From Streptomyces sp. NK08204 (GTDB lineage: Bacteria > Actinomycetota > Actinomycetes > Streptomycetales > Streptomycetaceae): a stretch of 64,000 nucleotides of DNA. The translations under genes and the position numbers were made by a program. This document shows, piece after piece, positions 18,972 through 31,286 of the stretch. Positions within the stretch are counted from its first letter, which is position 1. Each line of letters begins with the position of its first letter. Under the pieces are notes generated by a model that did no database searches, was not told the DNA's origin, and saw only the letters and a list, made by a program, of their open reading frames with translations. Location of the stretch: NCBI RefSeq assembly GCF_020400585.1, contig NZ_JAINVF010000014.1:1-64000 (forward strand), written 5' to 3'.

Positions 18972-21760
18972 CGACCGTCCCCCTTAGTCGTTCCTCGTGC
19001 TGCGCCGTTCTGGGCCCCGTCGCCCGCGGCGTTGTCCTCACGGCCGCGCTGCCAGCCGCGCTGGAGCGAGGCCATCCGGCTGCGGACCTCGGCGGCGTCG
19101 CGGTCGCCGACGGGCTGCGGTCGGCGTTCGGCGCTGCGTTCGATGTCCTGCCTCAGCTGCGGGGCCAGGCTGGCCTGTCGTACGCGCCGGGGCAGCGGGC
19201 TCATGCCCGGCATCGGTTCCCGGGCGGTGCCGTGGGCCGCCGGGGCCTGCTCTCCCGGTCCACCGGTCAGGGCGGCGGGCCGGGGCCGCCTGGGCAGCGC
19301 CGGGTGCCCCGCGGTCTCGTCACCGCCCGGAACCGGCCCGCGCTCCTCGACGCGGTCGGTGTGTCCCGTGACGTCGCGGGAGGCGTCTGTGCTCCGGCGG
19401 CTGGGCAGCGGGGCCAGTGTGCCCCCGCCGGGCTGTTCCTGCGGCTCGCCGAAGTGGGAGCGCTGCTCGGTCACGGGCCTGCCGTGGGAGCTGACCAGCT
19501 TGGGCGTCTGCCGCCGGGGCAGCGGTACGGGCCCGCCGACCACTCCGTTCTGCGGGTCCCCCAGCTGCGAGGGGGCCGGCTGATGACGGTCGCCCGGCTG
19601 GAAGGCACCCGGGTCGTCGGCGCGGGAGCGGGAACGGCGGGGGCGGAAGAGTCCGCCGCGCTCGCTGTCCTGGTCCGTCAGGGCGCCGGGGAAGTCGTTG
19701 AGCGCGTCCAGGCCGACGGGCGCCTCCAGCTCGACCGGTCCGTCCAGCACGGACGTCGGCATCCCGGGCAGCTGCGCCGGTGCCTGCGCGCGGGCGACGG
19801 CGCGGCCCGCCGCCGGTTCGGACTCCTGCGCGGGCCGGTTCCGGTCGAGGCGGAAGCCGGTCCCGTCGGTGTCCGGGACGTCCTCGGTCAGAAGCGTGTC
19901 GGGGATGAAGAGAACGGCGGTGGTCCCGCCGTAGGGGGAGGGCTGGAGGGAGACCCGGACGTTCTGGCGCTGGGCGAGACGGCTGACCACGAAGAGGCCG
20001 AGCCGGTCGGTGTCGGAGAGTTCGAACTCGGGCGTCTCGGCGAGCCGCAGGTTGGCGTCCAGCAGCGCGTCGGCCGTCATGCCGAGGCCCCGGTCGTGGA
20101 TCTCCAGGGTGAAGCCGTTGGCGACTCGCTCGCCGAGGACCTGGACGGCGGTGTGCGGGGGCGAGAAGACCGTGGCGTTCTCCAGGAGTTCGGCCACGAG
20201 GTGGGTGATGTCGGCGACGGCCGGTCCGGTGACGGCGATGCGCGGCAGGCGCCGTACCTCGATGCGCTCGTAGTCCTCGACCTCGGCGACGGCGGCCCGG
20301 ACGACGTCCATCAGCTGCACGGGGCGGCGCCACTGCCGTGACGGTGCGGCGCCGGACAGGATCACCAGCCCCTCGGCGTGCCGGCGCATGCGGGTGGTGA
20401 GGTGGTCCAGGCGGAACAGGTCGGCGAGTTCGTCGGTGTCCTCGGTCCGGCGTTCCATGGTGTCCAGCAGCGTGAGCTGCTTGTGCAACAGCACCTGGCT
20501 GCGGCGGGCGAGGTTGACGAACACCTCGGAGACGCCCGCCCGCAGTTCGGCCTGCTTGACGGCGGCCTCGACGGCGGCGCGCTGCAGGGTGTTGAGGGCC
20601 TGGCCGACCTCGCCGATCTCGCTCTTGTCGTACTCCAGCCGCGGCACCTCGGTCTCCACGTCGACCTGTTCCCCGGCGGACAGGCGGCGCATCACGCTGG
20701 GCAGTCGGACACCGGACGCCTCGTGGGCCTCCGTCCGCAGCTGCCGCAGGTCGCGGATGAGGTCGCGGCCGACGCGGATGGACATGACGATGGAGAACAC
20801 GACGGCGAACAGGCCGAGCAGGCCCGCGATGACCGCTTCCACGATGACGTGCATGGCCAGGGGACGTATGCGGTTCTGGAAGTGGTCGTTCGCCTGGTCG
20901 TCGAAACCGCCGAGTTGACGGAGGGCGGGGCCGGCCGCGGAGTCCCAGCTCTTGGCGGTGATCCCGCGGGGGGTTCCCGGATCGCTGCGGGTGACGGTCT
21001 CTTCGGCTGCGCGCAGTGCCGCCGTGGGGGCGTTCTTCCAGAAGCGTTCGTAGCGTTCGCGCTCCGCGGTGGGCAGCTGCGCAAGGCCGACGGCGTACAG
21101 CGCCGTGCGCTGGGCGGCGAGGTCGGCGATCTCACGGATCTCGTTGCGGGTCAGCGTGCCGACGACCAGGGCGGAGCCGAGCAGCGCGTCCTCGCGGGAG
21201 AGCAGATCGCGGGCGGCGGAGACGTGGACCAGGGCGCGAGCCTGCTTGTCCAGGTCGACGTCGTCGACCTGGTCGAGGGAGCTGAGCAGGGTGTAGCAGG
21301 AGCCGATGAGCCGGTTGTACAGGTCGAAGGCCTGGGCGCGGGTGACCGTGCCCTCTTCGACGCTGCGGCGCAGCGAGTCCAGACCGTCGAACCCGTCCAG
21401 CACGGTGGTGAGACGGTCGCGCCCGTTCCCGTCGAGTCCGTCCTGGCCCTCGGCGTTCTTGCGGACCTCGGCGATCGCCTGGTCGGAGGCCGTGCGGGTG
21501 TGGTTGAGCGTCGAGACGGCGTCGGTGGCCCGCGGGTCGGCGAGGTAGAGCAGCGTCTGGCGGCGTTCCTCCTGCAGGACACGGATCGCGTCCTCCGTCG
21601 GATAGCCGATGTCCTGCCTCTCACCCGTCACATGGAACAGCTGGGCCACTTCACGCCCCGTCAGTACCGTCGCGAAGCCCCAGACAGCGGTCAGGGACAC
21701 CAGCGGCACGAGGAGCAGCGCCACGATCTTCCGGCGGATCGACTTCCCGCGAAAGCGCAT
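18968..21760 (-). CDS. cvnA: CvnA-type sensor histidine-kinase-like membrane protein
   Basis: Membrane sensor of 930 residues that heads the conservon. A membrane segment near 14-35 (IVALLLVPLVSLTAVWGFA) is followed by an extracytoplasmic nitrate-sensor-like (NIT) helical domain and a second membrane segment near 305-330. A HAMP-like linker, a helical dimerisation part (LFRLDHLTTRMRRHAEGL) and an HATPase_c domain follow, with VAELLENATVFSPP near residue 525 and DRGLGM and DRLGLFVVSRLA. The last 280 residues are Pro/Arg/Gln-rich and probably disordered. No response regulator is adjacent; CvnBCD take that role. The signal is unknown; the embedded 5-oxoprolinase hints at a glutamate-related cue, which is inference. 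Confidence 0.93.
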   Translation of the reverse strand: MRFRGKSIRRKIVALLLVPLVSLTAVWGFATVLTGREVAQLFHVTGERQDIGYPTEDAIRVLQEERRQTLLYLADPRATDAVSTLNHTRTASDQAIAEVRKNAEGQDGLDGNGRDRLTTVLDGFDGLDSLRRSVEEGTVTRAQAFDLYNRLIGSCYTLLSSLDQVDDVDLDKQARALVHVSAARDLLSREDALLGSALVVGTLTRNEIREIADLAAQRTALYAVGLAQLPTAERERYERFWKNAPTAALRAAEETVTRSDPGTPRGITAKSWDSAAGPALRQLGGFDDQANDHFQNRIRPLAMHVIVEAVIAGLLGLFAVVFSIVMSIRVGRDLIRDLRQLRTEAHEASGVRLPSVMRRLSAGEQVDVETEVPRLEYDKSEIGEVGQALNTLQRAAVEAAVKQAELRAGVSEVFVNLARRSQVLLHKQLTLLDTMERRTEDTDELADLFRLDHLTTRMRRHAEGLVILSGAAPSRQWRRPVQLMDVVRAAVAEVEDYERIEVRRLPRIAVTGPAVADITHLVAELLENATVFSPPHTAVQVLGERVANGFTLEIHDRGLGMTADALLDANLRLAETPEFELSDTDRLGLFVVSRLAQRQNVRVSLQPSPYGGTTAVLFIPDTLLTEDVPDTDGTGFRLDRNRPAQESEPAAGRAVARAQAPAQLPGMPTSVLDGPVELEAPVGLDALNDFPGALTDQDSERGGLFRPRRSRSRADDPGAFQPGDRHQPAPSQLGDPQNGVVGGPVPLPRRQTPKLVSSHGRPVTEQRSHFGEPQEQPGGGTLAPLPSRRSTDASRDVTGHTDRVEERGPVPGGDETAGHPALPRRPRPAALTGGPGEQAPAAHGTAREPMPGMSPLPRRVRQASLAPQLRQDIERSAERRPQPVGDRDAAEVRSRMASLQRGWQRGREDNAAGDGAQNGAARGTTKGDGR

Positions 21761-22177
21761 GGCCTCCCCCAGCTCGGCCCCCGCCGACCGGGGGCACGTA
21801 TATCCGTCAACAAACGGCGCGAGCCTACTACCGCATCACAGGTAACTCGAAGACATATTCGGAGTGTGAAATTCCGTACTGGCAGCGGGAGATGGCGAGT
21901 TGTCCGGGCATTGCGGGAGATTGTCCCCGCGATTCGACCGCCCGCGACGGGACCGGCCGCAGCGGCCCGGACAGGTGGTTGGCTGGAAATTTTCGCCGAG
22001 GGGAATCTTCGCGGGACCCCGTTCGTCCTTCTCTACAGGAAATGGGGGCGGAATCGGACACAGGAGCCGCATCCCGCATCTCGGCGGCGTAAAGCAGCGC
22101 AAGCCGGGCAGCCACTGGGGAGTCGGTGTCTTCGGGTGCCGGGGGTGAGCGGTCTGCCGGCGGTGGGGAGTGACACG
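21761..22177. other. 417-bp divergent intergenic region between cvnA and the 22178 gene
   Basis: It holds the promoters of the minus-strand conservon operon and of the plus-strand membrane protein. The part from about 21795 to 21880 is AT-richer than its surroundings, as expected for a promoter, but no clear -35/-10 pair was assigned. No gene is supported. Confidence 0.45.
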
Positions 22178-22714
22178 GTGATGGGCACGGCGGAGCGGCG
22201 CGAGGCGCCGGAGGAGAACGTGGCGGATCGCTGGGCGATGCGGCGGGGCCGAGGGGCGCTGGATCGCGACATTCCGGCGCGGGAGCACATCCGGGGGTCC
22301 AACGAGCGTCAACGGCAGGCGCGAAACCGGCCGTTGTGGGTCGATGAGCCCGCGCGCCGACGCCGGATGCCCGATCCGGTGCGTACGGCCGCGGTGCGGG
22401 CGGTACTGATCACCTCGGTGACGCTGATCCAGGCGATGATCGCGTTCCTGTGCACCATGGCCGGGTCCTGGCTGGCCTTCCCGATGGTGATCGGCAGCGT
22501 GGTGAGCACGGTGGTGGCCACCTGGGCCGTGGTCGACGTATGGGTGACCCGCCAGGTGTGGAACCAGCGGTACGGGGTCGTCTCCGAGCCGAGCAGCACG
22601 GCCCGGGCGCTGCGCCGGGAGCGCCGCGCCCGTCGGCGCGAGGAGCGGTCCGCCAGGCGGGAGCAGGAGCGCATACGCCGACGGGGCGGCGCCGGGCGGC
22701 TGTCGCACCCCTGA
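22178..22714 (+). CDS. Small membrane protein of unknown function, 178 aa
   Basis: Not recognised. The N-terminal 65 residues are charged. Two hydrophobic segments follow (about 70-92 and 95-115: AVLITSVTLIQAMIAFLCTM and LAFPMVIGSVVSTVVATWA). The C-terminal tail of about 50 residues is extremely Arg/Glu-rich (ALRRERRARRREERSARR) and probably helical and cytoplasmic. GTG 22178 is preferred because GGGGAG lies 7 bp upstream; an ATG follows immediately at 22181. The gene stands alone, divergent from the conservon and convergent with the ferredoxin-reductase gene. Confidence 0.72.
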   Translation: MMGTAERREAPEENVADRWAMRRGRGALDRDIPAREHIRGSNERQRQARNRPLWVDEPARRRRMPDPVRTAAVRAVLITSVTLIQAMIAFLCTMAGSWLAFPMVIGSVVSTVVATWAVVDVWVTRQVWNQRYGVVSEPSSTARALRRERRARRREERSARREQERIRRRGGAGRLSHP

Positions 22715-22821
22715 TCCCGGGATCGTCCTGGGCGGGGACACCGGCAGTCACGGCGAGTCCCGCTGCCGCGGCCCGGCCGGTGCTCACGGCGAGGCACCGC
22801 TGCCGTGGTCCCGGTCGCTCC

Positions 22822-24006
22822 TCACGGCACGGCCGGCTGCACTCGCCCCTCTTCTCGGCCGAGTTCCCGCCGGGCCCGTGTGAAGGGGCGGGGGCGGTCC
22901 ACCGCGAGCACGGCGACCGTGCGGCCGTCGCGTTCGTAGCGGGCGAGGAAGCCGCTCTCCCCGGGATCGTCGGCCGTGAGGTCGCCCTCCGTGACCCGGA
23001 CGGTGTCCCCCTCGCGCCACCGGCCGGCGAACTGCAGGCGCGAGCCGTACTGGTCGGACCAGAAGTACGGCACTGTGCGCAGGGTGTGGAGGGTGCGGCC
23101 GGCGAGCAGGTTGGCCACGGCGACTCGGGGCTGCTCGGTCGCGGAGGTCCAGTGCTCGGCCCGGACGCCGCCGACGCGGGCCACGTCGCCGACCGCGACG
23201 ACCTGGGGCAGGCCCGTTGCACAGCCGCCGTCGCAGAGCACGCCGTCGTGGCGGGCGAGCGTCGAGCCCGTCAGCCAGGACGTGTTGGGGGTGGTGCCGA
23301 TCCCGACGATCACGACATCGGCGGGCAGGGTGCGGCCGTCGGTGAGGTCGACGCCGCTCACCCTGCCGGTACCGCGCAGCCCGGCCACGCCGGTTCCGGT
23401 GACGAGGTGCACCCCGCCGCGGCGATGGAGCGCGGCGCACACGGCGGCCATGTCGGCGCCGAGATGGGCCACGAGCGGGAGCGGGGCGGCTTCGACGACC
23501 GTGACGGCGTGGCCGAGCAGGGCGCACGAGGAGGCGGTCTCGGCGCCGATGAAGCCACCGCCGATCACGACGACTCGGCTCGGACCCCGGGTGAGGTCGG
23601 CGCGCAGGGCGCGGGCGTCGTCCAGGGTGCGCAGGGTGTGCACCCCCGCCGGGCTGTCACCGGGCAGGCGGCGGGCGGTGGCGCCGGTGGCGATGACGAC
23701 GCCGTCGGTGGGCACGGTACGGCCGTCCTCCAGCAGCACGCTACGGCCGCGGGTGTCGAGTCCGCGCGCGCGGACGCCGAGCAGCCACTCGGCGCCGAGC
23801 CCGGCGAGGTCGTCGGGATCGGTGAGGGCGAGTTGGTCCTCGCCGGCGCGGCCGGTGAGGAAGTCCTTGGAGAGAAGGGGGCGGTCGTAGGGGCGGTGGG
23901 TTTCCTCGCCGACGATCACCAGTCGGCCGTCGAAACCCTGGGCGCGCAGTTCACGGGCCGCATAGAGCCCGGAGAGGGAAGCACCGACGACGGCCACCGT
24001 CCTCAT
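22822..24006 (-). CDS. FAD/NAD(P)H ferredoxin reductase
   Basis: Pyridine-nucleotide-disulfide-type ferredoxin reductase of 394 residues, expected to pass electrons from NAD(P)H to the Rieske ferredoxin two genes upstream. The FAD-binding motif TVAVVGASLSGLYAARELR opens the protein; the NAD-binding motif VVVIGGGFIGAETASSCALLG is near residue 145, and VVAVGDVAR is the second FAD site. Its ATG overlaps the stop of a 54-codon open frame (ATGA), so it is translationally coupled to the ferredoxin. The unit is divergent from iclR and the betaine operon and most likely supplies electrons to the Rieske oxygenase at 31287. Confidence 0.9.
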   Translation of the reverse strand: MRTVAVVGASLSGLYAARELRAQGFDGRLVIVGEETHRPYDRPLLSKDFLTGRAGEDQLALTDPDDLAGLGAEWLLGVRARGLDTRGRSVLLEDGRTVPTDGVVIATGATARRLPGDSPAGVHTLRTLDDARALRADLTRGPSRVVVIGGGFIGAETASSCALLGHAVTVVEAAPLPLVAHLGADMAAVCAALHRRGGVHLVTGTGVAGLRGTGRVSGVDLTDGRTLPADVVIVGIGTTPNTSWLTGSTLARHDGVLCDGGCATGLPQVVAVGDVARVGGVRAEHWTSATEQPRVAVANLLAGRTLHTLRTVPYFWSDQYGSRLQFAGRWREGDTVRVTEGDLTADDPGESGFLARYERDGRTVAVLAVDRPRPFTRARRELGREEGRVQPAVP

Positions 24007-24167
24007 GCGGCACCGTGCCTCTCCCCGGTCAGCCACCGGACGGCGCCGGGGGCGGTCAGTGCGGTCGCGGCCGTACCGCGGCGCCTTCCCGGGGAGTCGG
24101 GGGCGAGCGCGGGTGCCGGGGCGGCGCGTGCGGGTGTACCGGGCCGTTGCGGGTCGGCGTCGTTCAT
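24003..24167 (-). CDS. Possible 54-aa protein coupled to both neighbours
   Basis: Between the Rieske ferredoxin and its reductase lies one 54-codon frame starting MNDADPQRPGTPARAAPAPA. Its ATG overlaps the ferredoxin stop (ATGA at 24164-24167), and its stop overlaps the reductase ATG (ATGA at 24003-24006). Exact four-base overlaps at both ends are hard to explain by chance. The product is Pro/Ala/Arg-rich with no recognised domain. It may be a real small protein or only a translational bridge that carries ribosomes to the reductase start. Confidence 0.55.
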   Translation of the reverse strand: MNDADPQRPGTPARAAPAPALAPDSPGRRRGTAATALTAPGAVRWLTGERHGAA

Positions 24168-24487
24168 GCGGCCGTGTCCTCCTGCGCGGTGAGATGGACG
24201 TGGACGACGCCGTCCTCGACGGTGACGCGGTGGGTGCGGACGGGGCGCCGGGCCGGGAGGCAGGTCGGCTCGCCGGTGCGCAGATCGAAGCACGCGGCGT
24301 GCAGCGGGCACTCGACCAGGCAGCCCTCGAGCCAGCCCTCGGAGAGGGACGCGTCCTGGTGGGTGCAGGTGTCGTCGATGGCGTACAGCGCTCCGTCGTC
24401 GGTGCGGAACACGGCGACCGGCGGTGAGGTGGCGACACGGACGGACTCGCCCTCGGGGAGGTCTTCGAGACGGCAGACGGGAATCAC
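24164..24487 (-). CDS. Rieske-type [2Fe-2S] ferredoxin
   Basis: Small soluble electron carrier, 107 residues. The Rieske cluster ligands are Cys41 and His43 (CTHQ) and Cys60 and His63 (CPLH), separated by 16 residues as in NirD/BphF-like ferredoxins. It is the first gene of a divergent unit with the flavin reductase at 22822 and most likely reduces the oxygenase at 31287, whose operon carries no reductase of its own. Annotators sometimes call such proteins nitrite reductase small subunit, but no nirB is present. Confidence 0.93.
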   Translation of the reverse strand: MIPVCRLEDLPEGESVRVATSPPVAVFRTDDGALYAIDDTCTHQDASLSEGWLEGCLVECPLHAACFDLRTGEPTCLPARRPVRTHRVTVEDGVVHVHLTAQEDTAA

Positions 24488-24665
24488 GGGCCCCCTCTCG
24501 GTCCGGACGCTCGGTCCGGGACCTTCTCGGTGCAGGCTGTGGGGATGCGGGCGGGCGTCCGGACCTTCGTCGCTCCGGGCGGTGACGCAGCGCGGGAGTG
24601 ACGGACCGATCGGCGGCCCACGTGGTCCGCAACCCTTCCGGGATCCGGACGCTTCGGTAACATGA

Positions 24666-24703
24666 TGTTTCGTATGGCGCAGAAGCGAGCGCTATACGCA
24701 ACA
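24666..24703. promoter_or_regulatory. Inverted-repeat operator upstream of iclR (copy 1)
   Basis: Two 15-bp arms with an 8-bp spacer: TGTTTCGTATGGCGC at 24666-24680 and GCGCTATACGCAACA at 24689-24703. The left arm and the reverse complement of the right arm agree at 13 of 15 positions. It lies 83 bp before the iclR start and within the iclR/ferredoxin divergent region. A copy with the same 15-8-15 geometry lies before the catabolic operon at 25792-25829, so both are likely bound by the IclR regulator. Confidence 0.8.
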
Positions 24704-24786
24704 GAATCCGGGCGGGACGACCGTCGCGTCAAGGGCTTCCCGCAGATGCGGCCCGAACCGGGCCCACAGGTGGTGAGAGTTGAGCC

Positions 24787-25626
24787 ATGACCCGCGCGCA
24801 GAAGCAGTCTGACCGCAGCGAGGGGGCCACGGAGGACCCACGGGCCCCGCAGAGGCAGGACGGCCGCGGAGCAGCCGGCGCGGTGCAGTCGGTGGACCGC
24901 GCCGTGAGCGTGCTGGAGATCCTCGCCCGGCACGGCGAGGCGGGCGTCACCGAGATCGCCGAAGAGCTGGACGTGCACAAGTCCACGGCGTTCCGGCTGC
25001 TCGGCGTACTGGAGAACCGTGGCCTGGTGGCGCAGGCCAAGGACCGCGGCAAGTACTACCTGGGGGCCGGCGTACTGCGCCTCGCGGGCGCGGCGGCAGT
25101 GCGGCTGGACATCTCCCAGGAGGGCGTCCCGGTCTGCCGCGAGGTCGCGGACGAGCTGGGCGAGACGGTGAACATCGCCGTACTGGACGACGACGCGGCC
25201 GTCAACATCATGCAGGCCCGTGGCACGGCGTCGGTGACCGCGCAGAACTGGCTGGGCAGGCGCACCCCGCTGCACGCCACCTCCAGCGGCAAGGTGCTGC
25301 TCGCCCACCTGTCGCCCACCCTGCGCGAGGGCCTGCTGGCCCGTCCGCTGCACCGGTTCACGGACCGCACGATCACCGGTGCGGCGATACTGCGTGCCGA
25401 ATTGGAGGCCGTGGTGAAGCAGGGCTACGGCGTCACGATCGAGGAGCTGGAGCTCGGCCTGGCCGCCGTCGCCGCGCCGGTCCGGGCGCACGACGGCAAG
25501 GTGATCGCGGCGATCAGCGTCTCGGGTCCGGTGTACCGGCTGCACCCGGACCGGTTGCCGGAGGTGGCCAAGCGGACGGTGGCCGCGGGGGCCGAGCTGT
25601 CCCGCCGTATGGGCTACGGCTTCTGA
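24787..25626 (+). CDS. IclR-family transcriptional regulator of betaine catabolism
   Basis: DNA-binding regulator, 279 residues. A variable N-terminal tail of about 30 residues is followed by the IclR winged helix (AVQSVDRAVSVLEILARHG, then VTEIAEELDVHKSTAFRLLG) and the IclR effector-binding domain (ARGTASVTAQNWLGRRTPLHATSSGKVLLA). It stands between the divergent ferredoxin unit and the choline/betaine operon. Inverted repeats of the same design precede this gene and the operon, so autoregulation plus control of the operon is expected. The effector is probably a betaine pathway intermediate, which is inference. Confidence 0.93.
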   Translation: MTRAQKQSDRSEGATEDPRAPQRQDGRGAAGAVQSVDRAVSVLEILARHGEAGVTEIAEELDVHKSTAFRLLGVLENRGLVAQAKDRGKYYLGAGVLRLAGAAAVRLDISQEGVPVCREVADELGETVNIAVLDDDAAVNIMQARGTASVTAQNWLGRRTPLHATSSGKVLLAHLSPTLREGLLARPLHRFTDRTITGAAILRAELEAVVKQGYGVTIEELELGLAAVAAPVRAHDGKVIAAISVSGPVYRLHPDRLPEVAKRTVAAGAELSRRMGYGF

Positions 25627-25664
25627 CGGAGAAACAGCGTGCGCACGGCGCGCGAAACAGTGCA

Positions 25665-25706
25665 ACGACGGTGCGGTCCCGGGGAGTTCCCGGACCGCAC
25701 CGTCGT
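25665..25706. terminator. Strong hairpin terminator after iclR
   Basis: ACGACGGTGCGGTCC at 25665-25679 pairs perfectly with 25692-25706 (15-bp stem, 12-base GC-rich loop). It starts 39 bp after the iclR stop and precedes the operon promoter, separating iclR from the betaine operon. Confidence 0.9.
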
Positions 25707-25762
25707 GTGTCCGAGAGGTCCGGCCCCGCGGATGTCTGTAGGACAAGGGTTGCCCGCACCTC

Positions 25763-25792
25763 TTGACGGCCCCGCGGCGCCGTTCTCAATAT
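25763..25792 (+). promoter_or_regulatory. Candidate vegetative promoter of the betaine-catabolic operon
   Basis: TTGACG (25763-25768) and CAATAT (25787-25792) are separated by 18 bp and resemble a sigma-70/HrdB promoter. The putative -10 abuts the left arm of the operator at 25792-25829, so a bound repressor would block transcription start. This is motif-based only. Confidence 0.65.
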
Positions 25793-25829
25793 GTTTCTCA
25801 TCGTGCAACCCATCGTGTTATGCGCAACA
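25792..25829. promoter_or_regulatory. Inverted-repeat operator of the betaine-catabolic operon (copy 2)
   Basis: Arms TGTTTCTCATCGTGC (25792-25806) and GTGTTATGCGCAACA (25815-25829) with an 8-bp spacer. They match copy 1 at 24666-24703 at 11 of 15 and 12 of 15 positions, with identical spacing. It lies just downstream of the -10 and 15 bp before the first start codon at 25845. Confidence 0.78.
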
Positions 25830-25844
25830 GCAGAGGAGCTTGTC

Positions 25845-30114
<4,270 letters not shown>

Positions 30115-30123
30115 GAGGCGCCC

Positions 30124-31278
30124 GTGTCACCGTCTTACGACGTCATCGTCATCGGCCTCGGCGGCATGGGCAGCGCCGCCGCCCACCACCTGTCCGCGCG
30201 CGGCGCCCGCGTGCTCGGGCTGGAGAAGTTCGGCCCGGTGCACAACCGCGGCTCCAGTCACGGCGGTTCGCGGATCACCCGGCAGTCCTACTTCGAGGAC
30301 CCGGCGTACGTGCCGCTGCTGCTGCGCGCCTACGAGCTGTACGAGGACCTGGCGCGGGAGACGGGCCGGGAGATCGCCGTCCTCGGCGGCGGTGTGATGA
30401 TCGGCCGGCCGGAGTCGCGGACGGTCTCCGGCTCTCTGCGCTCGGCGCTGCGGTGGGACCTGCCGCACGAGATGCTCGACGCGAAGGAGATCCGCCGCCG
30501 CTTCCCCACTCTCGCCCCGCGCGACGACGAAGTGGCCCTGTACGAGAAGAAGGCAGGTCTGCTCCGCCCCGAGAACACCGTCGCCGCGCATCTGCAGCTC
30601 GCCACCCGCCAGGGCGCCGAGCTGCACTTCGAGGAGCCGGTGGTGCGCTGGGAGCCGTACCGGGGCGGGGTGCGCGTCCACACGGGCGTGACCACCTACA
30701 CGGCGGCCGGGTTGGTGATCTGCCCTGGTGCGTGGGCGCCGCGGCTGCTCGCCGACCTCGGGGTGCCGTTCACCATCGAACGGCAGGTCATGTACTGGTT
30801 CCAGCCGCGGGGCGGCACCGAGCCGTTCCGCCCGGAGAACCACCCGATCTACATCTGGGAGGACGCCGAGGGCGTCCAGGTGTACGGCTTCCCGGCCATC
30901 GACGGCCCGGAACTGGGCGCGAAGGTCGCCTTCTTCCGGAAGGGCCGGGTCACCACCCCGGAGACCATCGACCGGACCGTGCACGAGGACGAGGTCGAGG
31001 CGATGGCGCAGCACATGTCCCGCTGCATCCCCGACCTGCCCGGCACCTTCCTCAAGGCCGCCACCTGCATGTACTCCAACACCCCGGACGAGCACTTCGT
31101 GATCGCCCGGCACCCCGCCCACCCGGCGTCGGTCACCGTGGCCTGCGGGTTCTCCGGGCACGGTTTCAAGTTCGTGCCCGTCGTCGGTGAAATCCTCGCC
31201 GATCTGGCGCTGACCGGCTCCACCGCGCACCCCATCGGCCTGTTCGACCCCGCCCGGCTCGCCGCCGCGCCCGCCTGA
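30124..31278 (+). CDS. Monomeric sarcosine oxidase (MSOX/SoxA family)
   Basis: FAD enzyme of 384 residues oxidising sarcosine to glycine, formaldehyde and hydrogen peroxide. The FAD-binding motif [15 protein letters not shown] is followed by the [12 protein letters not shown] signature. Cys315 in [12 protein letters not shown] aligns with the covalent flavin cysteine of monomeric sarcosine oxidase, and [10 protein letters not shown] is the C-terminal active-site motif. N-methyltryptophan oxidase (SolA) is the nearest alternative name. It starts with GTG 9 bp after dmgO and after GGAGG. Confidence 0.9.
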   Translation: MSPSYDVIVIGLGGMGSAAAHHLSARGARVLGLEKFGPVHNRGSSHGGSRITRQSYFEDPAYVPLLLRAYELYEDLARETGREIAVLGGGVMIGRPESRTVSGSLRSALRWDLPHEMLDAKEIRRRFPTLAPRDDEVALYEKKAGLLRPENTVAAHLQLATRQGAELHFEEPVVRWEPYRGGVRVHTGVTTYTAAGLVICPGAWAPRLLADLGVPFTIERQVMYWFQPRGGTEPFRPENHPIYIWEDAEGVQVYGFPAIDGPELGAKVAFFRKGRVTTPETIDRTVHEDEVEAMAQHMSRCIPDLPGTFLKAATCMYSNTPDEHFVIARHPAHPASVTVACGFSGHGFKFVPVVGEILADLALTGSTAHPIGLFDPARLAAAPA

Positions 31279-31286
31279 CGAGGAGC

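Noticed and set aside
15783-19583. Long plus-strand open frame opposite the oxoprolinase and conservon genes
   Set aside because: The minus-strand genes have clear family motifs throughout; the plus-strand product has none.
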